Notes: generated by a model not told the origin, from the letters alone. A DNA stretch of 64,000 bases from Caenicola sp034331105 (GCA_034331105.1 JAXQGB010000010.1:1-64000), one strand, 5' to 3'; positions 50,487 to 59,265 are shown, counted from the stretch's first letter. Numbers and translations are program-made.

Positions 50487-51260
50487 ATGAGGGTTTCTTC
50501 GATCCAGCTTGAAATAAATGATGAACGAAATAAACAGGAAATGATAAGCCATGTCCTCTCAGTGATGGATAAGTGCAGGGGCGATGATCTTATTATTCTC
50601 CCTGAACTGTGGAACGTTGGGTTCTTTAATTATGACAACTACAAAAACTATGCCGAAGCAATTGACGGAGAGACAGCCTCCGCTATTTCAGCAAAAGCGC
50701 GTGAGTTGGGTGCCTATGTTTTTTCAGGCAGCTTTGTAGAAAAACAGGAGGATAAATATTACAACGCAAGCGTCCTTTTCGACAGGGAAGGAAAAAACGT
50801 TGCAGAATACAGAAAGATCCACCTTTTTACCTATAAATGCAAGGAACCGGAGATACTCACACCGGGAGACAAGTTAACGGTTGTAGATACAGAATTCGGA
50901 AAAATTGGACTTGCCACCTGTTATGACCTCAGGTTTCCGGAACTTTTCAGAAAAATGACCGTTGAAATGGGGGCAGAATTTTTCCTTGTTACCTCCGGAT
51001 GGCCATATCCCAGACTGGAAGCATGGAATGTGCTTAACCAGGCCAGAGCCCTTGAGAACACATGTTATCTCATCTCATGCAACGCAGCAGGTGTAAATAA
51101 AGGAATAAGGCTTGCCGGACACAGCCAGATAGTAGATCCATGGGGCAATGTTCTTGCAGGGACAGGATATGAAGAAGCAATTGTGAAAGCCGAAATATCA
51201 AGAGAAGAACTTTTAAGAATAAGAAAAGAATTCCCAGTGCTCGAAGATCGTAAACTTTAG
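50487..51260 (+). CDS. Carbon-nitrogen hydrolase (nitrilase superfamily)
   Basis: 257 aa. The catalytic triad is visible: Glu40 (PELWN), Lys110 (YRKIHLF) and Cys145 (ATCYDLRFPEL). Length and motifs suit omega-amidase or N-carbamoyl amidohydrolase branches, which hydrolyse amides or ureido groups. Next to a PreA-like reductase it could act on a ureido or amide intermediate, but that is inference. AAAGGGAG precedes the ATG. Base composition is normal, between two AT-rich segments. A decayed copy of its 3' end lies at 52754. Confidence 0.92.
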   Translation: MRVSSIQLEINDERNKQEMISHVLSVMDKCRGDDLIILPELWNVGFFNYDNYKNYAEAIDGETASAISAKARELGAYVFSGSFVEKQEDKYYNASVLFDREGKNVAEYRKIHLFTYKCKEPEILTPGDKLTVVDTEFGKIGLATCYDLRFPELFRKMTVEMGAEFFLVTSGWPYPRLEAWNVLNQARALENTCYLISCNAAGVNKGIRLAGHSQIVDPWGNVLAGTGYEEAIVKAEISREELLRIRKEFPVLEDRKL

Positions 51261-51384
51261 AAAAAGTAAATTTTATATAAATTATGGCTACTTAACAAAA
51301 AATTAAGTAGTCATAATTTTAATATGTGAAAAAACATATTTTACATAAATATTAATTTTATATTTTTGTTTTGGGGTGTTAGTA

Positions 51385-52620
51385 ATGTTCGATAATGAAG
51401 TTCGATTGTTATCCCCTACTTTTTTTAGACTTTTTATACCTTTCGGATTAGGATATTTTTTGTCGGTTCTTTTAGGCAGCGCCAATGCCATAATGTCGCC
51501 CGTACTTGTCGAAACATTTACACTTTCTCCGGCAGATTTAGGCTTGATGACTTCAATTTACCTAATATCATTTGGGATCGCACAATTTCCATTGGGAGTG
51601 TTGCTTGACCGATATGGCGCGAGACGGACATTGGCATTTTCTCTTCTATTCGCAGTATTAGGAACAGTAGTTTTTGCAAGATCAAACAACTTATTTCATC
51701 TTGTAATATCTAGGTCGCTACAAGGTGTAGGATTGTCATGTGCTTTGATGGCAGCATTCAAAGCTTACTCAGAATATCTGTTACCAGAAAACATTCCGCT
51801 TGTTTATAGTATGCAATGTCTATTTGGAGGAATAGGAGGGATGGTGGCGACTCGTCCAATTTCTCTTATTTTAAAAGTAATAAACTGGCGCGAATTATTT
51901 ATCATTTTAGCTTTTTTAGTATTTATTGTGATAATTTGCGTATGGTTTTTACCTCCATATAGGCAGAATTACAAAAAAAATAATAAAGTGTCATTTGTAT
52001 TTCAATTACAAACAATGTTCGAATTTATCAGGGATCCAAGATTTTGGAAGATTGCCCCTATTGCCATAACAGGTGATAGTGTAATGTTTGCTTATCTTTA
52101 TTTATGGATTGGACCTTGGATGAAAGATGTCGCACTATTAGATAGTAATTTAACATCAAAATATATGTTGTTTGCATTTACCGGAGCTGCGTTTGGATAT
52201 TTTACAAATGGAGCCCTGTTAAATTGTTTCCAAAGAAAAAACTTAATATCAGGAGAAAAACTTTATTTTGTTACAGGGGTGTTACTTTCAACCTCTTTAT
52301 TATTAATAGCGTTAATGGACCCTAAGATTTCATTGTATTTATGGCCAATCGTTATGTTTTTATCAACTATGACAATGATTTCATTTTCTTTGTTGAATAG
52401 ATATTTTGCTATTTTAGAAGTAGGAAGAGTAATGTCTTTATTAAATTTCATGATATTTTTTACATCATTTTTAATGCAATGGTTTATTGGATTAATATTA
52501 AATAAATATCCTGTCATCGATGGCCATTTTTCTTCAGTAGGTTACAAAGAAAGCCTTATTATTATTGTTATGTTAAATATAATTGCTGATATTTACGTTT
52601 ATAAAAGATTAGATTTATAA
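51385..52620 (+). CDS. MFS transporter, AT-rich copy
   Basis: 411 aa, twelve helices. Helix 1 region FRLFIPFGLGYFLSVLLG and the loop FPLGVLLDRYGARRTL follow the MFS A-motif. It aligns end to end with the next transporter at 53020 (for example FIPFGLGYF-SVLLGS-NAIMSP), yet is far richer in A/T, as are its surroundings. ATG 51385 is chosen with GGGGTG just upstream. It presumably moves the pathway's substrate or product. It overlaps no other gene. Confidence 0.88.
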   Translation: MFDNEVRLLSPTFFRLFIPFGLGYFLSVLLGSANAIMSPVLVETFTLSPADLGLMTSIYLISFGIAQFPLGVLLDRYGARRTLAFSLLFAVLGTVVFARSNNLFHLVISRSLQGVGLSCALMAAFKAYSEYLLPENIPLVYSMQCLFGGIGGMVATRPISLILKVINWRELFIILAFLVFIVIICVWFLPPYRQNYKKNNKVSFVFQLQTMFEFIRDPRFWKIAPIAITGDSVMFAYLYLWIGPWMKDVALLDSNLTSKYMLFAFTGAAFGYFTNGALLNCFQRKNLISGEKLYFVTGVLLSTSLLLIALMDPKISLYLWPIVMFLSTMTMISFSLLNRYFAILEVGRVMSLLNFMIFFTSFLMQWFIGLILNKYPVIDGHFSSVGYKESLIIIVMLNIIADIYVYKRLDL

Positions 52621-52753
52621 AATATATAACTTAATATAAATAAAATTATACATTGAAATCACATAAACATTAATTTAAAATATTCTTTTTAAATTAATGT
52701 TTATTATATCGACAAAACTTTTGTTTGTTTAAACTAAATAAAAGGATTGTTAA

Positions 52754-52870
52754 GGCAATGTATTTGCAGGTACAGACCATGAAGAAATCGTAGCAAAAGT
52801 ATAAATATCTAAGTAAGAAGTCATATGCATCAAGAAAGAATTTCTTGTTCTTAATGACAGTAGATTATAA
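52754..52870 (+). pseudogene. Decayed 3' end of a nitrilase gene
   Basis: Reading from 52754 gives GNVFAGTDHEEIVAKV, a stop, ISK, a second stop, then EVICIKKEFLVLNDSRL and a final stop. This parallels the last ~39 residues of the nitrilase at 50487 (GNVLAGTGYEEAIVKAEI ... RKEFPVLEDRKL). The two internal TAA codons fall where the intact gene has Glu or the residue beside it. Upstream, an IV dipeptide in another frame suggests an indel. It is an AT-rich remnant lying between the two MFS paralogues, evidence that a nitrilase-MFS unit was duplicated and partly lost. Confidence 0.8.
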
Positions 52871-52903
52871 TACTGCAGGTCAGTTGTAAATTTACAATTT
52901 GAG

Positions 52904-52934
52904 GCCGCTTTGATTTTTACAAGCGGTTGTTTTT
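52904..52934 (+). terminator. Terminator after the nitrilase remnant
   Basis: CCGCTT (52905-52910) pairs with AAGCGG (52921-52926), followed by TTGTTTTT. Just upstream is a perfect palindrome TTGTAAATTTACAA (52884-52897) of unknown role. The rest of the 399-base gap 52621-53019 is AT-rich and, apart from the nitrilase remnant, empty. Confidence 0.65.
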
Positions 52935-53019
52935 ATGGCTTTTTTGAGGATCCTCAGCAAAAATTAAAATCATTGGTTATAATGTTATAGATTTGATCAT
53001 TGTGTCTGGGGTGTTTGTA

Positions 53020-54267
53020 TTGCACGATAAAGAAGTTTCACTGCTCTCTCCTCTATTTTTAAGGCTTTTTATCCCGTTTGGCCTGGGGTATTTTATATCG
53101 GTACTGCTTGGCAGCGGCAACGCTATTATGTCTCCCATACTTGTGGAAACATTCTCGCTTTCTCCTTCTGATCTGGGGTTCATGACATCAATTTACCTCA
53201 TATCTTTTGGAGTGGCGCAGTTTCCTCTTGGTGTCTGGCTTGACCGTTACGGGGCAAGGAAGACCCTGGCGCCCTTTATGCTGTTTGCCGTAGCCGGCGC
53301 CCTGGTATTTGCACTTTCTCAGAATATGGGCCACCTCATATTATCCAGGGCCCTTACAGGGATAGGCCTTTCAGGATGCCTGATGGCAGCATTCAAAGCA
53401 TATTCAGACTGGCTTCCCTCCGAACGTCTTCCTCTTGTTTTCAGTCTCGAATGCCTTACAGGCGGGATAGGTGGGATGGTCGCAACGAAACCGATCGGAT
53501 ATGCAATAAGTCTTTTTTCATGGAGATATACTTTTATATTTCTGGCATTCATTACGTTTCTGATATGCCTGTCCATATGGTTCGTGACTCCAAAAGACGG
53601 GCACGTTGTACCCGACCGTAAAATATCATTTGGAAGACAGCTCAAAGAGATGCTCTCATTTTTTATTGACTCGCGCTTCTGGTTCGTAGCCCCTGTGGTG
53701 ATAGCCGCCCAAAGTGTAATGTTTGCGTATTTATATCTGTGGGTCGGTCCGTGGATGAGGGATGTTGCAATGATGGAGAGCGCCGAGTCAGGTACATTCA
53801 TGATGTATGCATTTACCGGAGCTGCTGCCGGGTATTTCCTGAACGGAATACTTGCTGATCTTTTCATGAAAAAGGGCTGGCTTTCATGGGAAAAGATGTA
53901 TTTGTATTCCGGAGTTCTCTTAACGCTGGTCCTTGCTTTCATAGCTATTGAAAACGGAAGGGCTTCTGCGATCCTCTGGGGGATCGTTATGTTCCTGTCC
54001 ACTATGACCATGATCTCCTTTCCCCTTATGAGGAAACTCTACGCGAGCAGTGAAGTGGGCAGGGCACTCTCCCTTCTAAATTTCACGATTTTTCTCATGT
54101 CCTTCATATTCCAGTGGTTCATTGGCGTAGTTCTTGACTTTTACCCTGTTGTCAATGGTCGCTTCTCAGCACAGGGCTATCAGACAAGTCTTGCAATTAT
54201 TGTTGTTCTCAACATGGCTGCAGTTATCCACCTATACTTTGAACTTAGAAAACGCCGTATAATATAA
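53020..54267 (+). CDS. MFS transporter, normal-composition copy
   Basis: 415 aa from TTG 53020, whose upstream CTGGGGTGTTTGTA mirrors the sequence before the start of the paralogue at 51385. Twelve helices with FPLGVWLDRYGARKTL. Its GC content matches the bulk of the window, so of the two copies this looks the resident one. Close paralogy and adjacency suggest the same class of substrate. The gene stands after the terminator at 52904 and before fumarase. Confidence 0.88.
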   Translation: MHDKEVSLLSPLFLRLFIPFGLGYFISVLLGSGNAIMSPILVETFSLSPSDLGFMTSIYLISFGVAQFPLGVWLDRYGARKTLAPFMLFAVAGALVFALSQNMGHLILSRALTGIGLSGCLMAAFKAYSDWLPSERLPLVFSLECLTGGIGGMVATKPIGYAISLFSWRYTFIFLAFITFLICLSIWFVTPKDGHVVPDRKISFGRQLKEMLSFFIDSRFWFVAPVVIAAQSVMFAYLYLWVGPWMRDVAMMESAESGTFMMYAFTGAAAGYFLNGILADLFMKKGWLSWEKMYLYSGVLLTLVLAFIAIENGRASAILWGIVMFLSTMTMISFPLMRKLYASSEVGRALSLLNFTIFLMSFIFQWFIGVVLDFYPVVNGRFSAQGYQTSLAIIVVLNMAAVIHLYFELRKRRII

Positions 54268-54398
54268 TCAATTTTTCCATCAGGCCTGATCGGCATTTTT
54301 TTCGCTCTTTCACCTGCATTCCGTTGTGCGATCAAAAGCATGCGGGGATTGTGGGGTGTATTTTTACTGTCTGACAGAAGTCATAAAGGAGGAGCAAT

Positions 54399-55274
54399 AT
54401 GTGCAAAAGATATGAAATAGAAGCCTTGGAGATAATGCAAATGGTTTATGACTTATCACTTAAGGCGAACAGGATCCTGCCCGAAGGCCTTAAAAAAATT
54501 ATAAGTACATCAAGTGACAGAGAAAAGATGCCTCTTGCAAAGCAGGCTTTCTCAGATATTCTTGAAAACGCAAAACTGGCGGAGGAAAAAAACCTGCCAA
54601 TATGCCAGGACTGTGGTCTGGCTGTAGTCTTCGTCGAGATAGGACAGGATCTCTGTGTAAGAGGCGGCATCATAGAGGATGCGATAAACGAAGGTGTCCG
54701 AAGAGCATATATTGACGGCTTTCTTCGTAAGTCGGTCGTAAGAGACCCTTTGTTCAAAAGAGAGAACAGCAGAGACAACACGCCCGCTGTCATCCACTGG
54801 AAAGTCTGCGCAGGCAGTGACATCAAAATAACAGTGAGTCCAAAGGGCATGGGCAGCGAAAATATGAGCAGGATATATATGCTTAAGCCGGCGGACGGTG
54901 CCGAAGGGGTCATCAGTTCGGTCGTAGAGACAGTGAAGATCGCAGGCCCCAATCCATGTCCGCCCATTGTCCTTGGCATTGGGATCGGCGGTAACTTTGA
55001 AACTGTTGCCATGGCAGCAAAACGGGCACTTCTGAAACCGGAAGGTGTCAGGCATGACATCCCTGAGTATGCAGAGATGGAAAGGGAGATTTTAGAAAGG
55101 GTCAACGCGCTCGGGATCGGTCCGGGAGGATACGGCGGAATGACGACTGCCCTTGACGCTCACATTGAGACGCTGCCTACTCATATAGCAGGTATGCCTG
55201 TTGCTGTAAATATTTGCTGTCACGCACTGAGGCACGCGGAAGGAACGATAGAGGGGAGGATCTTCAATGATTAA
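54399..55274 (+). CDS. Class I fumarase / tartrate dehydratase alpha subunit
   Basis: 291 aa. [4Fe-4S]-dependent hydro-lyase with cluster cysteines visible in LPICQDCGLAVVF (about residue 70), GPNPCPPIVLGIGIGG (about 190) and VNICCHALRHAEGTI (C-terminus). It adds water to fumarate (or dehydrates a related dicarboxylate such as tartrate). GGAGG precedes the ATG. The stop overlaps the beta-subunit start by 8 bases. It could serve central metabolism feeding succinate to the methylmalonyl-CoA pathway, or belong to the adjacent catabolic island. Confidence 0.93.
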   Translation: MCKRYEIEALEIMQMVYDLSLKANRILPEGLKKIISTSSDREKMPLAKQAFSDILENAKLAEEKNLPICQDCGLAVVFVEIGQDLCVRGGIIEDAINEGVRRAYIDGFLRKSVVRDPLFKRENSRDNTPAVIHWKVCAGSDIKITVSPKGMGSENMSRIYMLKPADGAEGVISSVVETVKIAGPNPCPPIVLGIGIGGNFETVAMAAKRALLKPEGVRHDIPEYAEMEREILERVNALGIGPGGYGGMTTALDAHIETLPTHIAGMPVAVNICCHALRHAEGTIEGRIFND

Positions 55275-55833
55275 GCACCTTAACACGCCGCTGTCGGAAG
55301 AAGATGTGATGGAACTCAGGGCCGGTGACCTCGTCTCCCTGTCAGGCAGTATTCTTATTGCGCGCGACGCAGCCCACAAAAGGCTGACAGAGAGCATTTC
55401 TTCTGGCGAAGAAGAGCCCTTTCCTATCAAAGGAGAGATAATCTTCTATGCAGGGCCTGCCCCCACACCTCCGGGTGAAGTGATCGGTCCTATCGGACCG
55501 ACGACCAGTGGAAGGATGGACCCCTACACTCCCTTTCTCCTTGAGAGAGGTCTCAGAGGGATGATCGGGAAGGGTAAAAGAAGTCCTGAAGTCCTGGATT
55601 CCATTAAAAGACATCGTGCTGTATATTTCGGGGCTACCGGAGGCACTGCGGTGCTTCTCTCCCGCTCAGTGGTCTCTATTGAAATGGTAGCCTATGAAGA
55701 GCTTGGCCCTGAGGCCGTCCTTCGTCTGTGGATAGATAAGATGCCACTGGTGGTGCTTGCGGACTGTCACGGGGGAGATATATACGTTTCCGGGCCCGAA
55801 GCAGCAGTGAAACTGATCCAGGTGAACAACTGA
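55267..55833 (+). CDS. Class I fumarase / tartrate dehydratase beta subunit
   Basis: 188 aa, the swivel-domain partner of the alpha subunit. GPTTSGRMDPYTPFLLERGLRGMIGKGKRS (read in parts) is the conserved active-site region, and AVYFGATGGTAVLLS the following strand. It is coupled to the alpha subunit by an overlapping start. It is the last gene of the island; the following 333 bases are AT-rich and non-coding. Fumarase versus another dicarboxylate dehydratase cannot be separated from sequence alone. Confidence 0.93.
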   Translation: MIKHLNTPLSEEDVMELRAGDLVSLSGSILIARDAAHKRLTESISSGEEEPFPIKGEIIFYAGPAPTPPGEVIGPIGPTTSGRMDPYTPFLLERGLRGMIGKGKRSPEVLDSIKRHRAVYFGATGGTAVLLSRSVVSIEMVAYEELGPEAVLRLWIDKMPLVVLADCHGGDIYVSGPEAAVKLIQVNN

Positions 55834-56002
55834 AGATCGGATCAAAGAGAATTTACGTGAATCTTAGTAACATGGTTGAATAAAAAATATATTTAAATAC
55901 ACTTAAATAATATAATAATTTCAATCTAATATTTCTGAACGTCAATATTTGGAGAGTGATTGTAAGGAAAAGTATGTATTGACATTCAATTATAACGTTT
56001 TT

Positions 56003-56018
56003 ACTGGTACGTACCAGT
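56003..56018. promoter_or_regulatory. Perfect 16-base palindrome, candidate operator
   Basis: ACTGGTACGTACCAGT lies 29 bases upstream of the -35 box at 56047. The half-site ACTGGT resembles that of FadR/FCD-type GntR operators (TGGT...ACCA), so a GntR-family activator or repressor may bind here. Confidence 0.55.
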
Positions 56019-56046
56019 GAAATAAATAAGAAAATAACTTTTACCA

Positions 56047-56075
56047 TTGTATTTATCTTCTATGTTTGGTAGAAT
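56047..56075 (+). promoter_or_regulatory. Promoter of the second TRAP-TAXI operon
   Basis: TTGTAT (56047-56052), a 17-base spacer and TAGAAT (56070-56075), giving a leader of about 85 bases. Confidence 0.6.
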
Positions 56076-56166
56076 TGCGTAGCCGTGCTTGCAGAGATAA
56101 AATTTTTCTTGTTTATAAATCATTTCATCTTCAGGTACGGAAAAATATTACGGAGGTGCTTTTTGT

Positions 56167-57114
56167 ATGACAAAGACAGCAAGATTCTTTATCGTAATGG
56201 CGATGATCCTCGTATTTGCAGGGGCCGCATCAGCAGCAACATTTATCAACATCGGGACCGGATCTACAGGCGGAACTTATTATCCTGTCGGTGCGGGCAT
56301 GGCAAAAGTTTGGAACAGCGCTATCCCCGGGATGAAGGCAAATGCGCAGTCAACCGGCGGAACAGCACAGAACCTTGCTCTCCTTGGCAAGGGTGAAGCA
56401 GAAGTTATTTTTGCAGATGGTCTCTATTTCTTTGCATATGAGGGCAAGGGAGCATTTGAAGGCAAGCCTATGAAGGAACTTCGTGGACTTGTCCCCCTTT
56501 ACGCTGAGCCTATCCACTTCCTCGTAGCAAAGGGCAGCAACATCAAATCGATCCAGGACCTTAAGGGAAAGAGAGTCTCTGTCGGAGCAGTCGGAAGCGG
56601 AACTGAAGTAACAGTTCGTACACTTCTCAAAGTCGCAGGGATCGACCCCGATAAGGACATCAGGGCGGAGAATCTCGGACTTTCAGACACAGCCGGAGCA
56701 TTTGCTGACAAGAACATAGACGCCGCACTTACAGTCGGCGCACTCGGCATCGCCGGAGTTGTTGAGATCACCACACTTGGCACAGCAGAATTCCGCGACA
56801 TCCCTGCAGACGTTATAGCAAAGCTGGGCAAAGAGCTTCCCTATTACCTGCCCTTCGAGATCCCGGCAAACACCTACAAAGACCAGACAAAGCCCGTAAA
56901 GGCCATGGCAAGCTGGAACGTTCTTATCACCACAGAAAAACTTGGTGACGAAGATGCTTACAAGATGACAAAGGCCCTCTATGAGCACAAGCAGGACATC
57001 CTCAACATTTCCACAAGACTTGCTTCCATGTCACCGGAGAACCTCAAGTATATCCAGGTCCCCCTTCACAAGGGTTCATTGAAGTACTACAAAGAGATCG
57101 GCGCTGTTAAATAA
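56167..57114 (+). CDS. TRAP transporter solute-binding protein, TAXI family (second system)
   Basis: 315 aa. The signal peptide spans about residues 1-24 and ends ASAA. The mature start FINIGTGSTGGTYYPVGAGMA is the TAXI hallmark, and LKGKRVSVGAVGSGTEVT forms the central strand. It differs clearly from the first TAXI protein at 7557, so ligand preference may differ. GGAGG precedes the ATG. The permease is downstream, behind a strong hairpin; in the first system the permease gene comes first. Confidence 0.95.
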   Translation: MTKTARFFIVMAMILVFAGAASAATFINIGTGSTGGTYYPVGAGMAKVWNSAIPGMKANAQSTGGTAQNLALLGKGEAEVIFADGLYFFAYEGKGAFEGKPMKELRGLVPLYAEPIHFLVAKGSNIKSIQDLKGKRVSVGAVGSGTEVTVRTLLKVAGIDPDKDIRAENLGLSDTAGAFADKNIDAALTVGALGIAGVVEITTLGTAEFRDIPADVIAKLGKELPYYLPFEIPANTYKDQTKPVKAMASWNVLITTEKLGDEDAYKMTKALYEHKQDILNISTRLASMSPENLKYIQVPLHKGSLKYYKEIGAVK

Positions 57115-57138
57115 GCAAACATAAAAAAGTATTTCATA

Positions 57139-57170
57139 GTGGGGGCATATACTGCCCCCACAGTATTTTT
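57139..57170 (+). terminator. Hairpin between TAXI binding protein and permease
   Basis: GTGGGGGCA (57139-57147) pairs perfectly with TGCCCCCAC (57153-57161) across TATAC, followed by AGTATTTTT. It would let the binding protein be made in excess over the permease. Confidence 0.8.
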
Positions 57171-57188
57171 AAGCAGGAGGCAGTATTT

Positions 57189-59174
57189 ATGAGCGACGAA
57201 ATTATCAAGAACAATGGTGAAAAGCACAACATCCTTGATGAAGTATCTATGGATGAATCAAAGATTAATGAACTGATAGAAAAATATGATGCAGAAAGCC
57301 GTTACAGAAAGCTTACAGGCCTGCAGGGCAAATTTATAACCGCATGGCTTTGCTGTATGTCCCTTTTTCATCTATACACTGCCGGTATAGCGTCAATGCC
57401 CATAACGATACAGAGGGCAGTACACCTTACATTTGCTATAGTTGCAGTTTACATTCTCTTTCCGGCAGGAAGAAAAGGATCGAAAACATCGACTCCGATC
57501 TACGACTGGATACTTGCAGCCATAGCCGGAGGAGTTATTGGATACATAATATTCTTCTTCAATGAGATCGCCCGCCGCGGAGCAGAACCTCTTCCTCACG
57601 AGATCTGGCTTGGCATAGCGGCTATCATTCTCGTTCTGGAAGCCGGCCGCAGGGTCGTTGGAAACGTACTTCCGTGTATGAGTTTGGTATTCCTTGCATA
57701 TTGCTACTTTGGATATCTTGCCCCCGGCATGTTCCAGATAAGGGGATACTCTGTCAGCAGGATCATACAGCACATGTACCTTACCCCGGAAGGCATATTC
57801 GGACTGGCTCTCGGAGTATCAGCCACATTCGTTATCGTCTTCATAATCTTCGGTGCGTTTCTTTCCCAGAGCGGCGGAGCCAGATTCTTCAATGAACTTG
57901 CACTTGCAATAGCAGGCGGCAAGCCAGGCGGTCCTGCCAAGGTCGCAGTAGTTGCATCAGGACTTCTTGGTACGATCAACGGTTCTTCCGTCGCTAACGT
58001 TGCAACGACAGGCACATTCACGATCCCTCTCATGAAGAAAGTAGGATATGCGCCTCATTATGCCGGGGCTGTCGAAGCCTGTGCATCGACCGGAGGACAG
58101 CTCATGCCGCCCATTATGGGAGCAGGTGCGTTTATCATGAGCGAATTCCTAGGCATCTCTTACCTTTCCATTGCTGCAGCGGCAATAATCCCGGCGTTGG
58201 TCTACTACACGGCTATTTTCACAAACGTCCATGTACGAGCCAGGAAACAGAAGCTCAAGGGACTTCCCAAGGACCAGCTTCCTGTCCTCAGGGAGGTAAT
58301 GAGAACTGATGGTCACCTTCTGATCCCGGTCATAGTAATAATAGCGACACTTTTGATGAAGTACACGCCGCTCCGCGCCGGATTCATAGGTGTCGTGTCG
58401 GTAATAATAGTAAGCTCACTGAAGCAGAAGACCAGAATGAGCATCCGTGATCTCATCAAAGCACTGGAAGAGGGAGCAAGGGGAGCTCTAGGAGTTGCTC
58501 TTGCGTGTGCTCTCGTAGGATTCATCGTAGGGACATCTTCGCTCACATCACTGGGGCTGACGATCTCCAACAACATAATCGACATATCGGGGGGCAACCT
58601 GCTCCTGACCTTGATGATGGCGATGGTCGCATGCATAGTGCTTGGCATGGGGCTTCCGACGACTGCGAACTACATCGTATGCAGCACGATCATTGCACCG
58701 GCGCTAATAGGAATGAATGTACTTCCACTCTCAGCGCACCTCTTCGTCTTCTACTTCGGTATCATGGCTGACCTCACACCGCCTGTATGCCTCGCAGCAT
58801 TTACCGGTGCCGGCATCGCGGGAGCAAGCCCTGCCAAGACGGGCTTTACTGCTACAAAGATAGCGCTGACTTCCTACCTCATGCCCTACATGTTCGTCTA
58901 CAACCCAATGCTTTTGCTGCAGAATGTCGTTCCCCATGAGCTCTTTATCCTTGTAGTTTCGGCTCTTCTGGGCGTCATAGTGCTTGCTGGAGCTCTTGAA
59001 GGATGGATGTTCCGCTTCATCAACAAATTTGAACGAGTTGTTCTTGGTATTGCTGCTCTGATCGCAATTCACCACAACATGGCTCTGAGCCTTGGAGCTA
59101 CAGTTGCAATAATATTAATGATGCTCTACCTTAAAAAGACATCGAAAAATGAGGAACTTGAACCCGCAGTCTAG
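57189..59174 (+). CDS. TRAP transporter fused permease, TAXI type (second system)
   Basis: 661 aa. It has the same plan as the protein at 5431: a short cytoplasmic N-terminus (KINELIEKYDAESR), a DctQ-like part, then a DctM-like part with GSSVANVATTGTF, STGGQLMPPIMGAGAFIMSEFLG, GMGLPTTANYIVCSTIIAPAL and ADLTPPVCLAAFTGAGIAG. It imports the ligand of the TAXI protein just upstream. GGAGG precedes the ATG. A terminator follows. Confidence 0.95.
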   Translation: MSDEIIKNNGEKHNILDEVSMDESKINELIEKYDAESRYRKLTGLQGKFITAWLCCMSLFHLYTAGIASMPITIQRAVHLTFAIVAVYILFPAGRKGSKTSTPIYDWILAAIAGGVIGYIIFFFNEIARRGAEPLPHEIWLGIAAIILVLEAGRRVVGNVLPCMSLVFLAYCYFGYLAPGMFQIRGYSVSRIIQHMYLTPEGIFGLALGVSATFVIVFIIFGAFLSQSGGARFFNELALAIAGGKPGGPAKVAVVASGLLGTINGSSVANVATTGTFTIPLMKKVGYAPHYAGAVEACASTGGQLMPPIMGAGAFIMSEFLGISYLSIAAAAIIPALVYYTAIFTNVHVRARKQKLKGLPKDQLPVLREVMRTDGHLLIPVIVIIATLLMKYTPLRAGFIGVVSVIIVSSLKQKTRMSIRDLIKALEEGARGALGVALACALVGFIVGTSSLTSLGLTISNNIIDISGGNLLLTLMMAMVACIVLGMGLPTTANYIVCSTIIAPALIGMNVLPLSAHLFVFYFGIMADLTPPVCLAAFTGAGIAGASPAKTGFTATKIALTSYLMPYMFVYNPMLLLQNVVPHELFILVVSALLGVIVLAGALEGWMFRFINKFERVVLGIAALIAIHHNMALSLGATVAIILMMLYLKKTSKNEELEPAV

Positions 59175-59193
59175 GTAAGAAAACAACAGTCAT

Positions 59194-59230
59194 AAAAAGC
59201 GCTCCCGGATTTGGAGGGGAGCGCTTTTTT
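59194..59230 (+). terminator. Terminator of the second TRAP-TAXI operon
   Basis: AAAAAGCGCTCCC (59194-59206) pairs with GGGGAGCGCTTTTTT (59216-59230) around a ~10-base loop; a very strong signal. Confidence 0.92.
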
Positions 59231-59265
59231 ATTGTATACTTGGCGGTAGAAACGGGGGGCGGTCT

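Larger units (their letters stand above)
55834..56166. other. AT-rich intergenic region before the second TRAP-TAXI operon
   Basis: 333 bases with no gene. It contains an isolated TTGACA (55979-55984), a 16-base perfect palindrome (56003-56018), a good promoter (56047-56075) and an SD (CGGAGG) for the binding-protein gene. Confidence 0.7.
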
